The position numbers were made by a program, and so were the translations under genes. The notes beneath the pieces were generated by a model that saw only the letters and a list, made by a program, of their open reading frames with translations, searched no databases and was not told the DNA's origin. A stretch of 64,000 nt of DNA, taken from assembly GCA_948474755.1 (NCBI GenBank), contig CAOLHI010001299.1, forward strand, positions 62,001 through 126,000, given 5' to 3'. Source of the DNA: Ctenosaura bakeri. Lineage: Eukaryota > Chordata > Lepidosauria > Squamata > Iguanidae. Positions 34,691-46,411 of the stretch are shown here, one piece after another (the first letter of the stretch is position 1; every line of letters begins with the position of its first letter).

Positions 34691-35448
34691 TTATCTTGAC
34701 AGTAGCATTTCCCAGCTACTTCATAAATTTCTGTCTGGGTTTGCTATATTTCAGTGGTGTTTTCGAAGCTATCACAGACTACTTGGTTTGGGTTCTTTCT
34801 GGGTTTGTCCAATGTTCCTTGCTGCTTAGCCCAGATATCCAGCATCCACCATGCAGAATTATGACTGGCATCCTAATCAGTATTTACAATGTCATAAGTT
34901 AGACTTACAACCTTGTGAATTTTGCAATTGGCTTTTACGATCATTGCGCCATTGCCATGACTGCAAGCCTCCACCTTTCAAGCCCACCTTAGAAGCCAGG
35001 CAGCTGTACAGCTGAGGTGGGTGTTGGTGAGTGGAACAGTGAAAGATGATACATCCCACCCCCTTTCACTGGTGAGCTATGGTGCAACGAGCAGTTGTAA
35101 TAGGTCATACTGCATTTTGCAGGTGGGAGAGGGCTGGACATGTCATCCTTCAATGTCCCACTCACCAGTGCCTTAGAATTCCTCACTTGGTCTGACTACC
35201 TCTCTTCTAAGGTGGGCTTTGAGGAGAAGGTCAAATCAGGAGAGATATTGCCCCTACACAATTGTGGTTACGTTTCTCATGCAAGGTTTCAGCCTATTTT
35301 TTGCTACATAGATTAGCATTCATAATCGAACATTCACCCCAGAATTGTCCCTATTTTAAACAGGGTTTGCCAGGTTTTATAAACAGTGCTTTCTAAGACC
35401 CTGCAAAGTATGCTTGATTAGGAACGGGAGCTGGAACAAAGAATGTAA
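34691..35448. other. No recognisable feature
   Basis: Unique-looking DNA. Confidence 0.4.
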
Positions 35449-35453
35449 GATGC

Positions 35454-35942
35454 TGTCCTGTTTAGAAAGCCAGCCACAGTTCACAGTCCTTAAACAGAGT
35501 CTATAGTAGCAGCCACAGTCAAGGTTTACAGAAACCTGGTTTACAGTCAATTACCATTCTTGTTTCAGCAGTCCAGGTCAGCAATAAATTCCTAGTTGCA
35601 ATTCAAGGGAGTATCCAGCAGTATAGCCAACATTCAAAGTAAGAGTCAAGGTTTTTCAGGAACATAAGTCAAGGATCAAAAGAAGAACATGCTGCTTCTA
35701 CCAGAATTGGCAATTGTCTGCAACAGATTTCTCCCCATCCTGCCTCTGGTATTTATTGGCCAACAAACTCCCCCAGCTGTTTGCCTTATTAAAGAGATTT
35801 CCCCATATAAATACTCTGAGCTTTGTAGGTTCTCCCTTCCTTGTCTAGGCTATGCTAGAGCCCTGTTCATGTCTGTATATTTTGGTCCTTGGGGAGTATC
35901 CTGTCTGTGTTTGCACCTGGGTCCTGAGATTGGGGCATGACA
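35454..35942 (+). mobile_element. Solo LTR, family B, with 5-bp target duplication
   Basis: It starts TGTCCTG and ends GCATGACA (TG...CA). GATGC flanks both sides (35449-35453 and 35943-35947). A TATA-like CATATAAATACT lies at about 35803. A related, larger copy split by a MITE is at 50083-50746. No internal coding region is present. The orientation is inferred from the TATA box. Confidence 0.8.
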
Positions 35943-35947
35943 GATGC

Positions 35948-36500
35948 ACACTGTGGGTAGCAATGCTCTACACCTCCTAAAAATAACATTTCAGGTTAGG
36001 ATAGACTCTCTATCCTAGTTCTCCCTCTGTCTCTCTCTTCCTTCCCCCTGTCCCGGGGAACATCTTGATTCTGAGAGCTGAAAATGATTGGCACAGCATG
36101 TAGGTGGTTTTCAAAAGAACTGACCTTAGGACAAAAAGGCCAATATGATAAGTAAGCTACTAAAGAAGAAAGACTCCAAAAAGCTCTCTTTTGGCTGCCT
36201 GGGAAGATGCATTTCAAGACAGGGAGTGTACAGGAAACCCATTAATGTCCTTGTGGGAGTTGGTAAACCTAAGTGCATATCCACCTGGAAGAGAGGTAAG
36301 TATGCATGATGTACTCGTTGCCCTGGGAAGTAGGCAGGCGGCCAATGGTAACAATAACTTCAAAAGTGAGCTGCCTAGAAGAGCGAATGCTTTGATTCAT
36401 TTCTCAGCAAGAAACTGTAGGTTGGAAGGACGATCTTCCACTGTCTAAAGTCCAGTCTGCATGGGACTGAAAATACAGTTCAGCACAGTTTGTGCCTGGG
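35948..36500. other. No recognisable feature
   Basis: Unique-looking DNA. Confidence 0.4.
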
Positions 36501-37432
36501 TGTTATCCCAAAACATGGGTGATTCAGGGGTCCACCTGTGATGCCAGTACCTCAATGTTACAATGGAGAATTAATTACCTCAATTAGGAGGCTTGTGAGG
36601 GGGGGTAACTTAACAAGATCTTCCACCAATGTTTATGGGGTCCTCGCAGGATAGAACCAGCCAGAGATTTTGAAATAAACTGAAATGTGTTTTATTGAAA
36701 AGTTCAGTCATGGACACAAAAAATCCAAGCACTCACACAAGAGCTAGCCAAAGGATAAAGAGAGGAAAGTTATTGATAGCAGAGTCTTAGGGAATGAGTG
36801 ATAACTACCGATCCGGAGATCAGCAAAGTAAGCAGCGATGTGGCTTAGACTTGCACCTAAAGACAGTACTAGTTCAGGAATCAGAGAGACAGAGTGGCAT
36901 TCAGCAAGTGAGATACTACATCTGACTGCCCAAAATGGGGGGTTTTTATACCCAAAATCTGCCTAGGGGAGCAAGGTTGTGAATGGCTTTCTAGCCAAGC
37001 AAACAATGGAGGCTGCAATGTGGACAATGGCGTCCAACCGGAGTTAATTGTCTTAATGTTAGGTGACAAAAACTTAATGGCTGTCATAATAGCTCTGCAA
37101 TAGTGGGCAGGTGAAGGAACAATGAAGGGAAAGGTCCAGGTGCTAGGAAGAAGTGTTGAAACAACCAGTGGTTTAGTGGGAACTTCCCATCGTATTGTGT
37201 GACAACAGAGAAATTACAGCTTTGTTAAGCCGATTATCTCTGGAGCTACCTCGTGCTTGTCCTGACAATGACCTTGGCTATGCCTAGAAGGGATTTCTGA
37301 TCTCCTTGGCAGCACACATGTTCAGCCAGTATTTTTCCTCTGCCCAGTCTGGCCTTACAATCACATCAGGGTCCATCATATTTCATCAATTAAACAATAT
37401 CAGGTCTGGGGGTGAGGGATAGGCTGGTAACA
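36501..37432 (-). mobile_element. Probable solo LTR, family A relative, minus orientation
   Basis: It starts TGTTATCC and ends CTGGTAACA, like the other family A LTRs. The minus strand has a TATA box (GGTATAAAAACC, near 36944-36955) and an AATAAA near 36690-36700. The flanks TGGG and TGGA match 3 of 4. Sequence identity to the 26095 copy is low, so it is a subfamily or an old copy. Confidence 0.65.
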
Positions 37433-37975
37433 TGGATGTTGACACAAGACTTTTATTCACTCCTGAGTCAAGCCCTCACTTCTTCCAACTCTCACCCACT
37501 AAACATGGGATAAAAAAGAACTGCCTTTTATTTCAATTTCCCTCCTGTAATCTGGGCTTCTTTGGTCCTTTCTATATGTGCTCTGTCAGTCTCAGCTTTG
37601 ATCCTGCACCAGGGGTTGGCAGGGGATGTGCTGACATTTCTGTTACTTTTTTCAGATGATTTGCCTTTTTTTCTCTTTTCAGCCCGGAAACTTGCACACA
37701 CGTGCACCACCACATAGTATTTGCCTCAGATTGGTGCAAGGCAGGGAGAGGGCTATATGTTCCCCAGCAAGGACAAATATGGGACAGGTATGAAGGTGCT
37801 CCTGCACTGGGACAATCCCGGAGATGAGAGGTTGGCTAACTTGGGAGAGAGCCTTTGGTGCTCTTACTGCTTCTGATGAGTCAGACTCTGAACCTTCCAT
37901 TGCAACATTTTGTGAGAATCTAGTGATAGTCACTGTGGCTGCTTCTACATCCAGTGGAAATTCCACATTCGTGCC
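37433..37975. other. No recognisable feature
   Basis: Unique-looking DNA. Confidence 0.4.
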
Positions 37976-38085
37976 CCCTTAAATCCAGAATGTCCCAGAA
38001 TACAACTCCTAAAATCTCCCAGCCAGCCCACTTGTGGGTTGGCTGGGGGATGCTGGAAATTGTAGTTCAAACAGTAACTCTCCCA
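37976..38085. mobile_element. Fold-back MITE
   Basis: AATACAACTCCTAAAATCTC and AGCCAGCCCA are mirrored by TGGGTTGGCT and GGAAATTGTAGTTC around a 4-base centre. Confidence 0.6.
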
Positions 38086-38179
38086 AGCTGTTCCTTCTAG
38101 GAAATAAAAATGCTACTTTTAGTTCTCAGGCCAAGGGGATCCAAAGCCCCCTTTGCCCTTGATTTGGAGAGGAGAGGAG

Positions 38180-38352
38180 ACGAAAGAGCAGAATCTTGCC
38201 CTTCCCAGTCAACGTAGGCAGAAGCAAAGTAATGCAGCTTCTCCTAGCTTGTTTGTTCTTCCTCGTTCATAACTTTTGTCATCTTGACCACACTCTGATG
38301 TTGTTTGGCCACATGTATCCTGGTTTTCATCTGCGAAAATGTTGGAGGGTAT
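38180..38352 (+). repeat. R3 repeat, right half
   Basis: Matches 3100-3262: AATCTTGCCCTTCCCAGTCA, ATAACTTTTGTCATCTTGAC, GGCCACATGTATCCTGGTTT and the end GTTGGAGGGTATG. Confidence 0.65.
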
Positions 38353-38892
38353 GCACACTGTGCCCCAGAGAGCCACTGTGTTGATTCCATCCTTCCATCA
38401 CCTTGGATAGAGCCTGGTACAAACCACCAGCCTCTCTTTGACTCCAACCATCTGAGGAAACACCGCAGTCCCTTGATTGCCGATCAGCATAGTGGATGTG
38501 TAGTTGTCAGCTATCTGATCTGCCAAGAAATTACTTGGTTGCCTGTTGGTATTCTTTGGCCTCTTTCTCTCACTCCAAGAGACTGACCGTGTGGGTGGGT
38601 GGGGGGAGTGCACGCGCGTGTGTTTAAGTTTTAAAGCTTGATCTTCCTTCCAATTGGCTGGTAGACCTAGGTGAAGGTTGATCCAATTAGCCACGCCAGC
38701 CTCACCTCTCAGCTGTCTTTTCTTCTTATTCCACTTAGCGTCTGGCGTTCCTCACTGTGTGTTTGTGTCTCATGCTTTGAATAAAGGGATCCTTGAGGAA
38801 AGGGCAGGGGCTTGCCAAAGAAAGTGGACATGTCTGCATTGCCAAAAAGTGGAGAGAGGCAGGCAGCAAAAGTGGACGCTATCCACAGAAGG
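38353..38892. other. No recognisable feature
   Basis: Unique-looking DNA. Confidence 0.4.
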
Positions 38893-39450
38893 GGGTTTGT
38901 CATTGCCTTCCTCTGAGGCTCAAAGCATGTGACTTGCCCAAGGTCATCCAGTGGGTTTCCATGCAAACAAGGATTTGAACCTTTGTATCTTGGAGTCCTA
39001 GTCTGGGGCCCTTTCCGCAACACAACTTTTTGCAGAGCTGGGGTGCGAGGATTGCGTGAGCAGCCTCTAGCGAGAAGCTCTCGCGTCCTGGTTCCTTCCG
39101 CTCCGCAGCTGCCGCCTGCTCGTGCTAGAGCCCTGCCTCTTCCTTCCGCAGTGCAGCCTGGGAGTTTTCCAGGTTGCACTGGGGCAGGAAGCACAAGCTT
39201 CGCAGCTCTGGAGCTCCACACGCATGGCAAGTGCACGTGGGGCCCCGGAGCAATGCTCGATCGCCCACCATTTTCGGCTCACAGCCGAAAATGAAAACGT
39301 GCACGGTTGGCACCTGCCAGCCCCTGGAGTATCACATGATTGTGAGTGCGTCATATGGACCACTCCTCACATTCGCGTGATGCTTGAAGGGCCCTTTCGT
39401 ATGGCAAATGCCATGCAAAAAGGTTTTAAGTCTTGAACCACACTGCCCCT
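38893..39450 (-). repeat. tRNA-derived SINE split by a GC-rich MITE, minus orientation
   Basis: 38893-39006 has the SINE body inverted (GACTTGCCCAAGGTCATCCA, then the degraded inverted B box). The head remnant (AGTCTTGAACCACACTGCCC) resumes after 39426. AGTCT is present on both sides of the MITE. Confidence 0.65.
39007..39426 (+). mobile_element. GC-rich MITE copy 5, inserted in a SINE
   Basis: The left end is GGCCCTTTCCGCAA. The right end is degraded (ATGCAAAAAGGTTTT). A perfect 10-bp-stem hairpin is at 39270-39292. The interior aligns with copy 3 around CCTCTTCCTTCCGCAGTGCAGCC. Confidence 0.7.
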
Positions 39451-39476
39451 TACAGATTAGTCTAGACACTGTTTAA

Positions 39477-39671
39477 AGCCATTTCTGCACTACACTGTTA
39501 TACTGCTATTATTCCACTTTCAACATCCTGGGAATTCTGGAGTATGAAGTTTACTGAGGCCAAAGAGCTCTCTGGCTGAGGATTCTAAATGCCCCTCCCT
39601 AAATTGCAAACCTCAGGATTCCATAGGATGTAGAAAGTGGAATAATATAACAGTGTAGTGCAAAAATAGCC
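39477..39671. mobile_element. GGCC-family MITE, about 195 bp
   Basis: Its ends are AGCCATTTCTGCACTACACT and AGTGTAGTGCAAAAATAGCC. The inner arms carry TTCCACTTTCAACATCCTGG and its complement. Confidence 0.75.
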
Positions 39672-40920
39672 TAAGTTGGTAACCATTGCTATGTGTGTTT
39701 TCAGACAGCTTGTGGTCAGAAGGCAATACGATGCAACAATTCTGTCTTTCTTTTCCTTAAAAGATTTTTTGATGAGGGAGGGGGACAGGAACATTGTATG
39801 GCCAATCTGAGAAGAAGAAGAGTGATGAGTGCGGCTTGGAGCTCCTTGGAGGGAAGGTCTACTATAAATTCACTGAGGAAAGAAATAAAAAGACAGAAGG
39901 AGGGAGGGAGGGTAAAGTAAGGTAGCATTACAAGTGATGGATGGCAGCGTCTGAAGCCCTTGTAAAATTTGGGGAGTGAGGCAAGGTGAGGGTGAGATGA
40001 AAACCTCAGCTAAGACCATGTAGTAGCAAATTTCATAAATGACATAACATGCTGTCTGCAGAAATAATTTTTCTGGCATCTTGTCAGTTACATATGTCAG
40101 CAGAAGGCTGGTGTGTGTCCTTTTGGGGGGGGTGACATGGACAGAGAAATTTACTGCCTCCTTCATCCAGTGACTCCCATATCCCCCCACCCTAATTCCT
40201 TCAGCAATACATCACACTGCCCCCTTCCCATGGCCTTTTCCTGGCTGGTGGAGAGCAGGCAGTGGTGGCAGAGCAGCATCCAGCCCTGCACCTTTGGCTG
40301 GATGCACAATGATTGAGGCATCTACAAGGATCTCCAACGGGTTCTCCAGAGGTCCCAGAGGATGATGTCATTACTGTCCGACCACCTCTAAGCCTGTATC
40401 GGGACAATTTTCCACCCCACCCCCACCAGTAAATGGCTGAGTCAGCATGAAAAAAGGAGAGTGGGAAAGGATGAGAGAGGAGACAAAATGTCATGTTGTT
40501 TGGGTGGAACGTTATTTCCACTCTCCTAGGGTTACGAGTACAGAATCATCCCAGGAGGTGAGAAAGCTGACACATAGGGATAGCCCTAGTGATGTCATTA
40601 AGCATTGTGCATTTAGTACCAACCACAGTAGCTCACTGCTTGTCATTCACACACACAACATACACACACCTCAATTCCCTTCCTCATGCCCCCCATCCCA
40701 ATTCCTCCACCCCCCCCCACAGCCCTTCCCCATGCACAGCCCAACCACCCCATATTGTGTGTTCCCATTTGGAAATTATGACAGAAGGTTTTGGGCAATC
40801 ATCCATTTTCCTTGTAGGGGAGTTGCTTCAGTCCCATTGTGGTTGCCTTTTTCTGCCTCACTACAAGGTCTATAGTATTCTTGCTCAGGTAGGATGCAAA
40901 TATATCATACAAGTGTCATA
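39672..40920. other. No recognisable gene or repeat
   Basis: Unique-looking, with C-rich runs near 40700. The long plus-strand frame that runs from here into 41233 is antisense to CR1 and is not a gene. Confidence 0.4.
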
Positions 40921-41690
40921 TAGAATCATAGAGTTGGAAGAAACCCCAGGGGCCATCCAGTCCAATCTCCTGCTATGTAGGAACACCCATCAAAGCATTC
41001 CCAACAGATGGCCATCCAGCTTCTGCTTAAAAACCTCCAAAGAAGGAGAGTCCACCACACTCCCAGGCAGCATATTCCACTGTTGGACAGCTCAGACCAT
41101 CAGGAAGTTCTTCCTGAGGTTCAGATGGAATCTCCTTTCGTGCAGCTTGAATCCATTACTCCTTGTCCTAGTCTCTGGAGCAGCAGAAAACAAGCCCCTC
41201 TCCCCTAGACATGACATCCCTTCAAATATTTAAACACGGCTATCATGTCACCTCTTAATCTTCTCTTCTGCAGACTAAACATATCCAGCTGCCGGTGACA
41301 TTCCTCATAGGGCATGGCTTCCGGACCCTTCACCATTTTGGTCACCCTCCTGTGGACACATTCCAGTTTGTCGACATCCTTCTTGAATTGAGGTGCCCAG
41401 AACTGGACACGGTATTCTAAATGAGGTCTAACCAATGCAGAATAGTGGTACCATTACCTCCCTCGATCTAGACACCATATTCCTATTGATGCAACCAAGA
41501 ATCACATTGGCTTTCTTGGCTGCCACATCACACTGCTGACTCATGTTCAGCTTGTGATCTACCAAGACTCCCAGATTCCTTTCACACATACTGTTACCCA
41601 GCCACATGTCCCCCATCCTATATTTGTGCATTCCATTTTTTCTGCCTAAGTGTAGGACATTTCTCTCTGTTGGAATTCATTTTGTTAGCT
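40921..41690 (-). pseudogene. CR1 LINE, 5'-truncated, C-terminal reverse transcriptase ORF plus 3' UTR
   Basis: The minus strand from about 41690 to 41205 carries the distal part of a CR1-type reverse transcriptase ORF: the segment LGVLVDHKLNMSQQCDVAAKKAN, then [24 protein letters not shown] and [21 protein letters not shown]. These are typical of the region beyond the catalytic palm. Stops and at least one frameshift (near 41435) separate the pieces. The C-terminal end and 3' UTR follow to 40921, where an ATTCTATG-type end sits. The endonuclease and catalytic palm are absent, as expected for a truncated insertion. It is inactive. Confidence 0.9.
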
Positions 41691-43230
41691 TTGGCGATGG
41701 GGACACCAAAGCTGAAATCTTGTTCATTTATTCTGGAGTATACATTTATGCCAATGGAGCTACCAGGGTTTTACTGGATCTCATCACTAGGCAACTCTTT
41801 CCAGAATGACAGTAATTCCTTGTACTCTCCTATTAAGTGATGGTGTTATTACTTTCCAAACACCAAGGGAAACAGAGGAGGCTCTGAGATCTTCCCAGAA
41901 ACCATAACTGCTTGCCCAGCAATTACATTGGTATAACATTGCTTGTTCAACCCAGATTATGGACACATCCAGGCTGATTAAAAAGACCAGGAAATCCCAG
42001 GTTCTATTCCTGTTCTTTCTGAGTTTATTTTCAAGATGTTTTGTTTATTCCAGAATATTTTGTGTCAGTTCCTGATACAATCAGAGCCTTTTTATTACCA
42101 GATCCTCAGGTTGGTTTTTATTGACCCAGTATAAAATCATAAAGGAAAGGAACAAAATCTGAGACTTTTCAATCAGCAGGGATGCACCCGAAGGTACCAC
42201 TTTTACACATCCTCCTTTCTGTCTGTGCTTGTCACAACTGCATGACTGATCAGCAGCTGAAACAACAGATGTATGTCAACTCAGAAGACTTTCCACTAAG
42301 TTGAGCAGGGCTTGCTCCCAGGTAAGCATGTACAGCTTTTCAGCCTTTGGCAAGAGAGACAGAGAGAGAGACAGAGTACAGTACAGGGAAAACCTCCCCA
42401 AGGAAATGATGTGTGTGTGATGTGTTCTTCCATGTGGAGGCAGCAACGATTGCATTCTCAGGAAGGGCCAGTAGAGGTTGCTGCCATTTTATTTTTCAGG
42501 TCTGCTTCCTGGATTCCTAGCTAGCACATGAGATGGTGAGACAATGGATAAATAACCCCAGTGTGTAAAAATGTGAGGCCAGCTGATATGTGTGGGAAGT
42601 GAAGAGCTGTATATTTAAAATCCAAGCCAGGCCCAGTCAAACATAAAGCAGGTCAAGGTCTAATTTTAAGAGAAGGGAAAGGCAATAGGAGGAGGGTCAT
42701 ACAGACCTTCAGAGTTTATAGTATGTCTTTACCACTGGTCATCCAACATTGCTTTTCCCTAGGAACTTGGAGAAAAGGCCCTGAGGGAGCATATGTGTGG
42801 ACAGAAGCTGGCTTCAGTTGCCTTTACTCCCCACTCTCAATTTGATGTCAAAATCAAACCTTCCTCAGTTTATGATAGGTGCAGCCATGGATATAAACAA
42901 ATCTTCATGTCCCTGGTCATCTCAGTTTTGGAGCCTTCTCTTTGTGTGCCTGATGTCATTTTCTATCAGCAATTCTGCGTTGATCTTGAGGATATCTTGT
43001 AGGCTATTTGTGGAACACAGATTCCATAAGAGCAATTATTCCAGGACCAGGTTGAAAACAGTGGTGGTTGACGGCTTCCATGTCAGTGGGGTGATAGATC
43101 AGCTCCATGGTTTAGTGTAGACTCTAAAGGAGGTGTTTTGGGGATAGCTTAGCTCCATTAAAATCTGAAATAAAATGGAAAGTAGATTCACCATCTCACT
43201 CACATGGAAGTTATCAGAGGCCAGGAGCTG
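41691..43230. other. No recognisable gene or repeat
   Basis: About 1.5 kb of unique-looking sequence. The two overlapping frames at 42793-43120 have no known domain. Confidence 0.4.
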
Positions 43231-43249
43231 AACCCATTCAAGGTATTTT

Positions 43250-43388
43250 ATCCTAGGCTTTGGGGAGGGGCACTGAGAATTCTCAGTCAGAGAGCTCTTT
43301 GGCCTTAGGAAACTACAAACCCCAGAATTCCACAGGATGTTGAAAGTAGAATAATAGCACTATAACAGTATAGTATGGAAATGGCCTG
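43250..43388. mobile_element. GGCC-family MITE, left arm lost
   Basis: It retains AGAATTCTCAGTCAGAGAGC, the right arm (CCACAGGATGTTGAAAGTAG) and the end ATAGTATGGAAATGGCC. Confidence 0.65.
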
Positions 43389-43463
43389 AATCTGATCTGA
43401 GGATGTCATGCATGTTATTGTACTGTAGTGACCTGTTTCTAATAGAACATTAGTCCTAAAGTC

Positions 43464-43512
<49 letters not shown>
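43464..43512. repeat. (AAT)n microsatellite
   Basis: About 16 AAT/ATA triplets, followed by a short LINE-tail-like stretch. Confidence 0.95.
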
Positions 43513-43639
43513 GATTTATTTTTACCTGCCTCTCCCCAAGGCTCAAGGCTAAGATCCCACATTACATACAATATAGGCTAAGATCCTACATTAACAAGAT
43601 GGAGCATCAGTTTACGCTTATGGAGTTCTGTGGAGGTAG

Positions 43640-43950
43640 CAAAATGTTGCCTTGTTTAGTGAAATAATAATGTTGCCCAACCAAACCCACAACCCAATGA
43701 GTAGGTGCATCTTCCTGCCCAACGTGGAATCATACCCAATGCAAATGCGCATCATATACATCAAAGTGCAACACAGATGCACATCCATGCACAATGCACA
43801 GCTACATGCAATGGTACCACATACACAACTCTTCTACCATGACCCTGAATGTAATACATAGCTGGCCTGCATCAGACAAAAATGTCCAGCTTCTTTGGGA
43901 GGGCAATTCAGGCATGCAAAAGACACTAACAGGTTTCCAGCCATGACTGC
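43640..43950 (+). repeat. Unclassified dispersed repeat 'R4'
   Basis: Shares CATACACAACTCTTCTACCATGACCCTGAATG-like blocks and CATCAGACAAAAATGTCC with the copies at 21945-22215 and 62615-63035. Confidence 0.55.
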
Positions 43951-44726
43951 AAAAGCAGGCCCAAATGGCCAAAAGAACTGTAATGCAGATGCCTTCGTAT
44001 TTCACCAATGGGTTGTAATTTATACAAAATTACCCGTCCACATGCATGCACCATTTTACAGGAACTCAGTTTGTCATTATTGACTTGAGGGGGAAAAAAA
44101 CTCCTTCTGGGTATCAGAGCAATGAAAGCGCAAATGAGATTCACTTGTAGTGCATTCAGTTTAATGTTCATGAGAAATTGAGAGAGAGAGAATTTAATCC
44201 CAATCACGATGTGTGCTATTTCTTAACTCTTTATTAGCTTATGTTTCAAGAAGCAGATACAGCAGAGTCCCCCCAACACAAGGTTCTACCTGGCTCCTAT
44301 AGCTCTCTCCCACAGAAAGGTGATAAATATTTCTCTCCATTACTGCTCCCAGATCAAATCCTAGTAGAGGTTAGAGACTTACATTCTGGTTTTTCCCCCT
44401 ACTTCCTATTACATTTGTCCAGTAAGCAGGAAAAGGATTGCATACAAAGTGTAACAGTGCCTAATGCTAATCGCATTGTCACTCGGATCATAGAATCACG
44501 GAATCTTAAGGGTTCTAGGACTCTCCCTCCACTGAGTTCACAGGGTTGCAGAGTGGTTCCTGTTTTCATTGCCAGGAACCTCAGAATTTGCTGGATGATC
44601 ATAGTAAACAGGACAATAGTAAAGGCATGGAATCTCCATGTTTCAAACATCCATAGGTTCTTGACTGTCACGACTGCACATCTGCTTCTCCAAGCTTTAG
44701 TTATGTCACATCTGGCTTGTATAGTC
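43951..44726. other. No recognisable gene
   Basis: Unique-looking. A frame spanning 44241-44963 runs across three unrelated repeat segments and is not credible as a gene. Confidence 0.4.
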
Positions 44727-44894
44727 AGCCCTCCACATTCGCTGGGCTTAGGGACTTACAACCCCTGCAAATTTGGAAAAACTGCAAATAGAAAAATGTG
44801 TGTGTGTGTCTGTGGGAAGGGAGCCAAAGCACAGTGGAGGGGGGAATGGGCACCCAGGGCTTCCAAGGGATTTAGGGGCCACTTTTTGGAGTCC
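44727..44894. mobile_element. mariner/Tigger-like terminal fragment
   Basis: It starts TATAGTCAGCCCTCCACATTCGC, resembling the end of mariner-class elements. The opposite type of end (GCGAATGTGGAGGGACAACTGTA) occurs at 53491-53514. The gypsy element was inserted immediately after this fragment. Confidence 0.45.
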
Positions 44895-44899
44895 CAAGG
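44895..44899. repeat. Target-site duplication (CAAGG), left copy
   Basis: Identical to 49072-49076. It brackets the gypsy element exactly at the LTR-type termini. Confidence 0.9.
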
Positions 44900-45205
44900 T
44901 GTCAGGAACAGATTCACTCTTACACGGATCAACAAACTTAATAGAAGATTTATTGTAACATAGTAAGGGATGCTGTCTTCAGACGTTAAAGCTCGAGAAT
45001 GGAACGTTTTCCCCCCACCTTACACTTTAACAGACAGTTTCTCCTAAGATAGTTGTAAAAGAACGAACATCATCATGCCAAACGGTTCCTTTGAAATTCC
45101 AGCCAGAAGGAATGGTTGGCGCCTGGGAATAGCTAACAGCCTACTATCACTATTTCCTCAGTCTACTGCTATCCTAAAACAATAAAACATGGAGGACTCC
45201 CGACA
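44900..45205 (-). repeat. 3' LTR of the gypsy element (306 bp)
   Basis: On the minus strand it begins TGTCGGGAGTCCTCC and ends TGTTCCTGACA. It has an AATAAA poly(A) signal at 44949-44954, about 50 bp before its end. I see no strong TATA box. It is the only full LTR of the element, so insertion age cannot be judged from LTR divergence. Confidence 0.9.
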
Positions 45206-45227
45206 TCCTGCCCCACTTTTTTAAAAA
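45206..45227 (-). promoter_or_regulatory. Polypurine tract of the gypsy element
   Basis: The minus-strand purine run AAAAAAGTGGGGCAGGA lies directly against the first base of the 3' LTR, the standard position for priming plus-strand DNA synthesis. Confidence 0.85.
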
Positions 45228-45319
45228 AATATATACATAAAGATACACAAAATATAGAAAATATCACGGAACAGTAGAAAGACAAGAAAACTAAATAGTA
45301 ATATGAATGCAGTAGCAAG

Positions 45320-45719
45320 TCAGTCGGGGCGTTGAGGAACATCAGCCGGCGAAGAAGTCAGCGAAGGTGCCCTCTTCAGCAAACTGGAATGAAAAACAGG
45401 ATGAATAGCCTTGAGGGAAGAAGGGAGATCTAGTTCAAAAGAGACATCATTAATAGCCCTTTTCACAGGAAAAGGTCCGAGAAAACGAGGGGAAAGTTTT
45501 TTAGACGGAGAAGGAGAGGAAATGTTCTTAGAAGAAAGGAAAACCAAATCCCCGGGCTGGTAAAGGGGATTAGGCTGCCGTTTACGGTCAGCGAAACGTT
45601 TGTGGGAAGCTTTAGCGGATGCTATAGCATCTGAGACGGATTGCCAAATGCCAGAAAATTTAGAGACCCAAGCAGAAACAGAAGGAGGAGCGGAGGAAGA
45701 GAGGGAGAGGGGGGAAAGG
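45320..45719 (-). pseudogene. Integrase C-terminal domain (GPF-type), frameshifted
   Basis: On the minus strand this region encodes the end of integrase. It starts with a segment around KRQPNPLYQPGDLVFLSSKN, then has LSPRFLGPFPVKR, the GPY/F-type module that Ty3/gypsy integrases carry beyond the catalytic core and use for binding DNA and for self-association. It then has HPVFHSSLLKR and stops at about 45320, 115 bp before the LTR. No chromodomain follows. A frameshift near 45715-45720, in a purine-rich (GGGGGAAAG-like) stretch, separates it from the catalytic core. Confidence 0.85.
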
Positions 45720-46157
45720 AGAAGGAAGGAAGCCGTAAACTATTTCAAAGGGGGGTTTCCCAGTAGAGGTATGAACCGCAGAATTGATGGCAAACTCAGC
45801 GAACGGAAGGAGCGGAGCCCAATCATTCTGGTTCTCAGAAACAAAACACCTAAGAAATTGTTCAAGAGATTTGTTAACACGCTCAGATTGGCCATCTGTT
45901 TGAGGGTGATAAGCACTGCTGAGTTTCTGAGTGACTCCCAGGGTTTTCAGTAGACAAGTCCAAAACTTGGAAGTGAAAATTGGATCCCTGTCCGAAATGA
46001 TCACCGAAGGTAGTCCGTGAAGTTTCCATACATGATTAACGAACAGGTCAGCCAGCTGGTCAGCACGGGGTAGTTTCTTTAGAGGCACAAAATGACATTG
46101 CTTGGAAAAGTGATCAGTAACAACCCAAATAACATGAAAGCCGTGTGAAGAGGGAAG
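45720..46157 (-). pseudogene. Integrase catalytic core (second D and E)
   Basis: The minus strand encodes the integrase core fold: VVTDHFSKQCHFVPL, the second catalytic aspartate in VIISDRDPIFTSKFW, and the conserved HPQTDGQSERVNKSLE block that contains the catalytic glutamate. The first catalytic aspartate lies just upstream in another frame (IAWDF, near 46165). A frameshift at about 46158, in a run of T's on the minus strand, separates them. The reading frame goes out of register again near 45720. Confidence 0.9.
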
Positions 46158-46411
46158 AGACACGAAAAATCCCATGCGATGACCGACCAGGGGCTAGCAG
46201 GCGCAGGCAGAGGTTGCAGGAGCCCTTGAGGTTTAGATGTGGGCGACTTAGAAACGTTGCAAGTGGCACACTGCTTAATGTATGTTTGCACGGAGGGGTT
46301 TAATCCAGGCCACCAAAAAAGGCGGCGAATCGCATGCAATGTCTTCAAAAACCCAAAATGTCCAGCGGGTTTGGAATCATGATAACGATGAAGTACCTGC
46401 TCGCGGGCAGC
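46158..46411 (-). pseudogene. Integrase zinc-binding N-terminal domain
   Basis: Minus-strand residues show the HHCC arrangement of retroelement integrases: two histidines in LHRYHDSK and FGFLKT context near 46385, then the pair in QCATCNVSK near 46250, with the RRLFWWPGL motif between. The domain lies downstream of RNase H in another frame; the register changes near 46411, within a C-rich run. Its role was to help the integrase multimer bind the cDNA ends. Confidence 0.85.

Noticed and set aside
40589..41233. 214-codon plus-strand open frame
   Set aside because: Its second half is antisense to the CR1 reverse transcriptase remnant. The first half is low-complexity.
44241..44963. 240-codon plus-strand open frame
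   Set aside because: It runs across unique DNA, a mariner-like fragment and the gypsy LTR (antisense). A gene would not share those boundaries.
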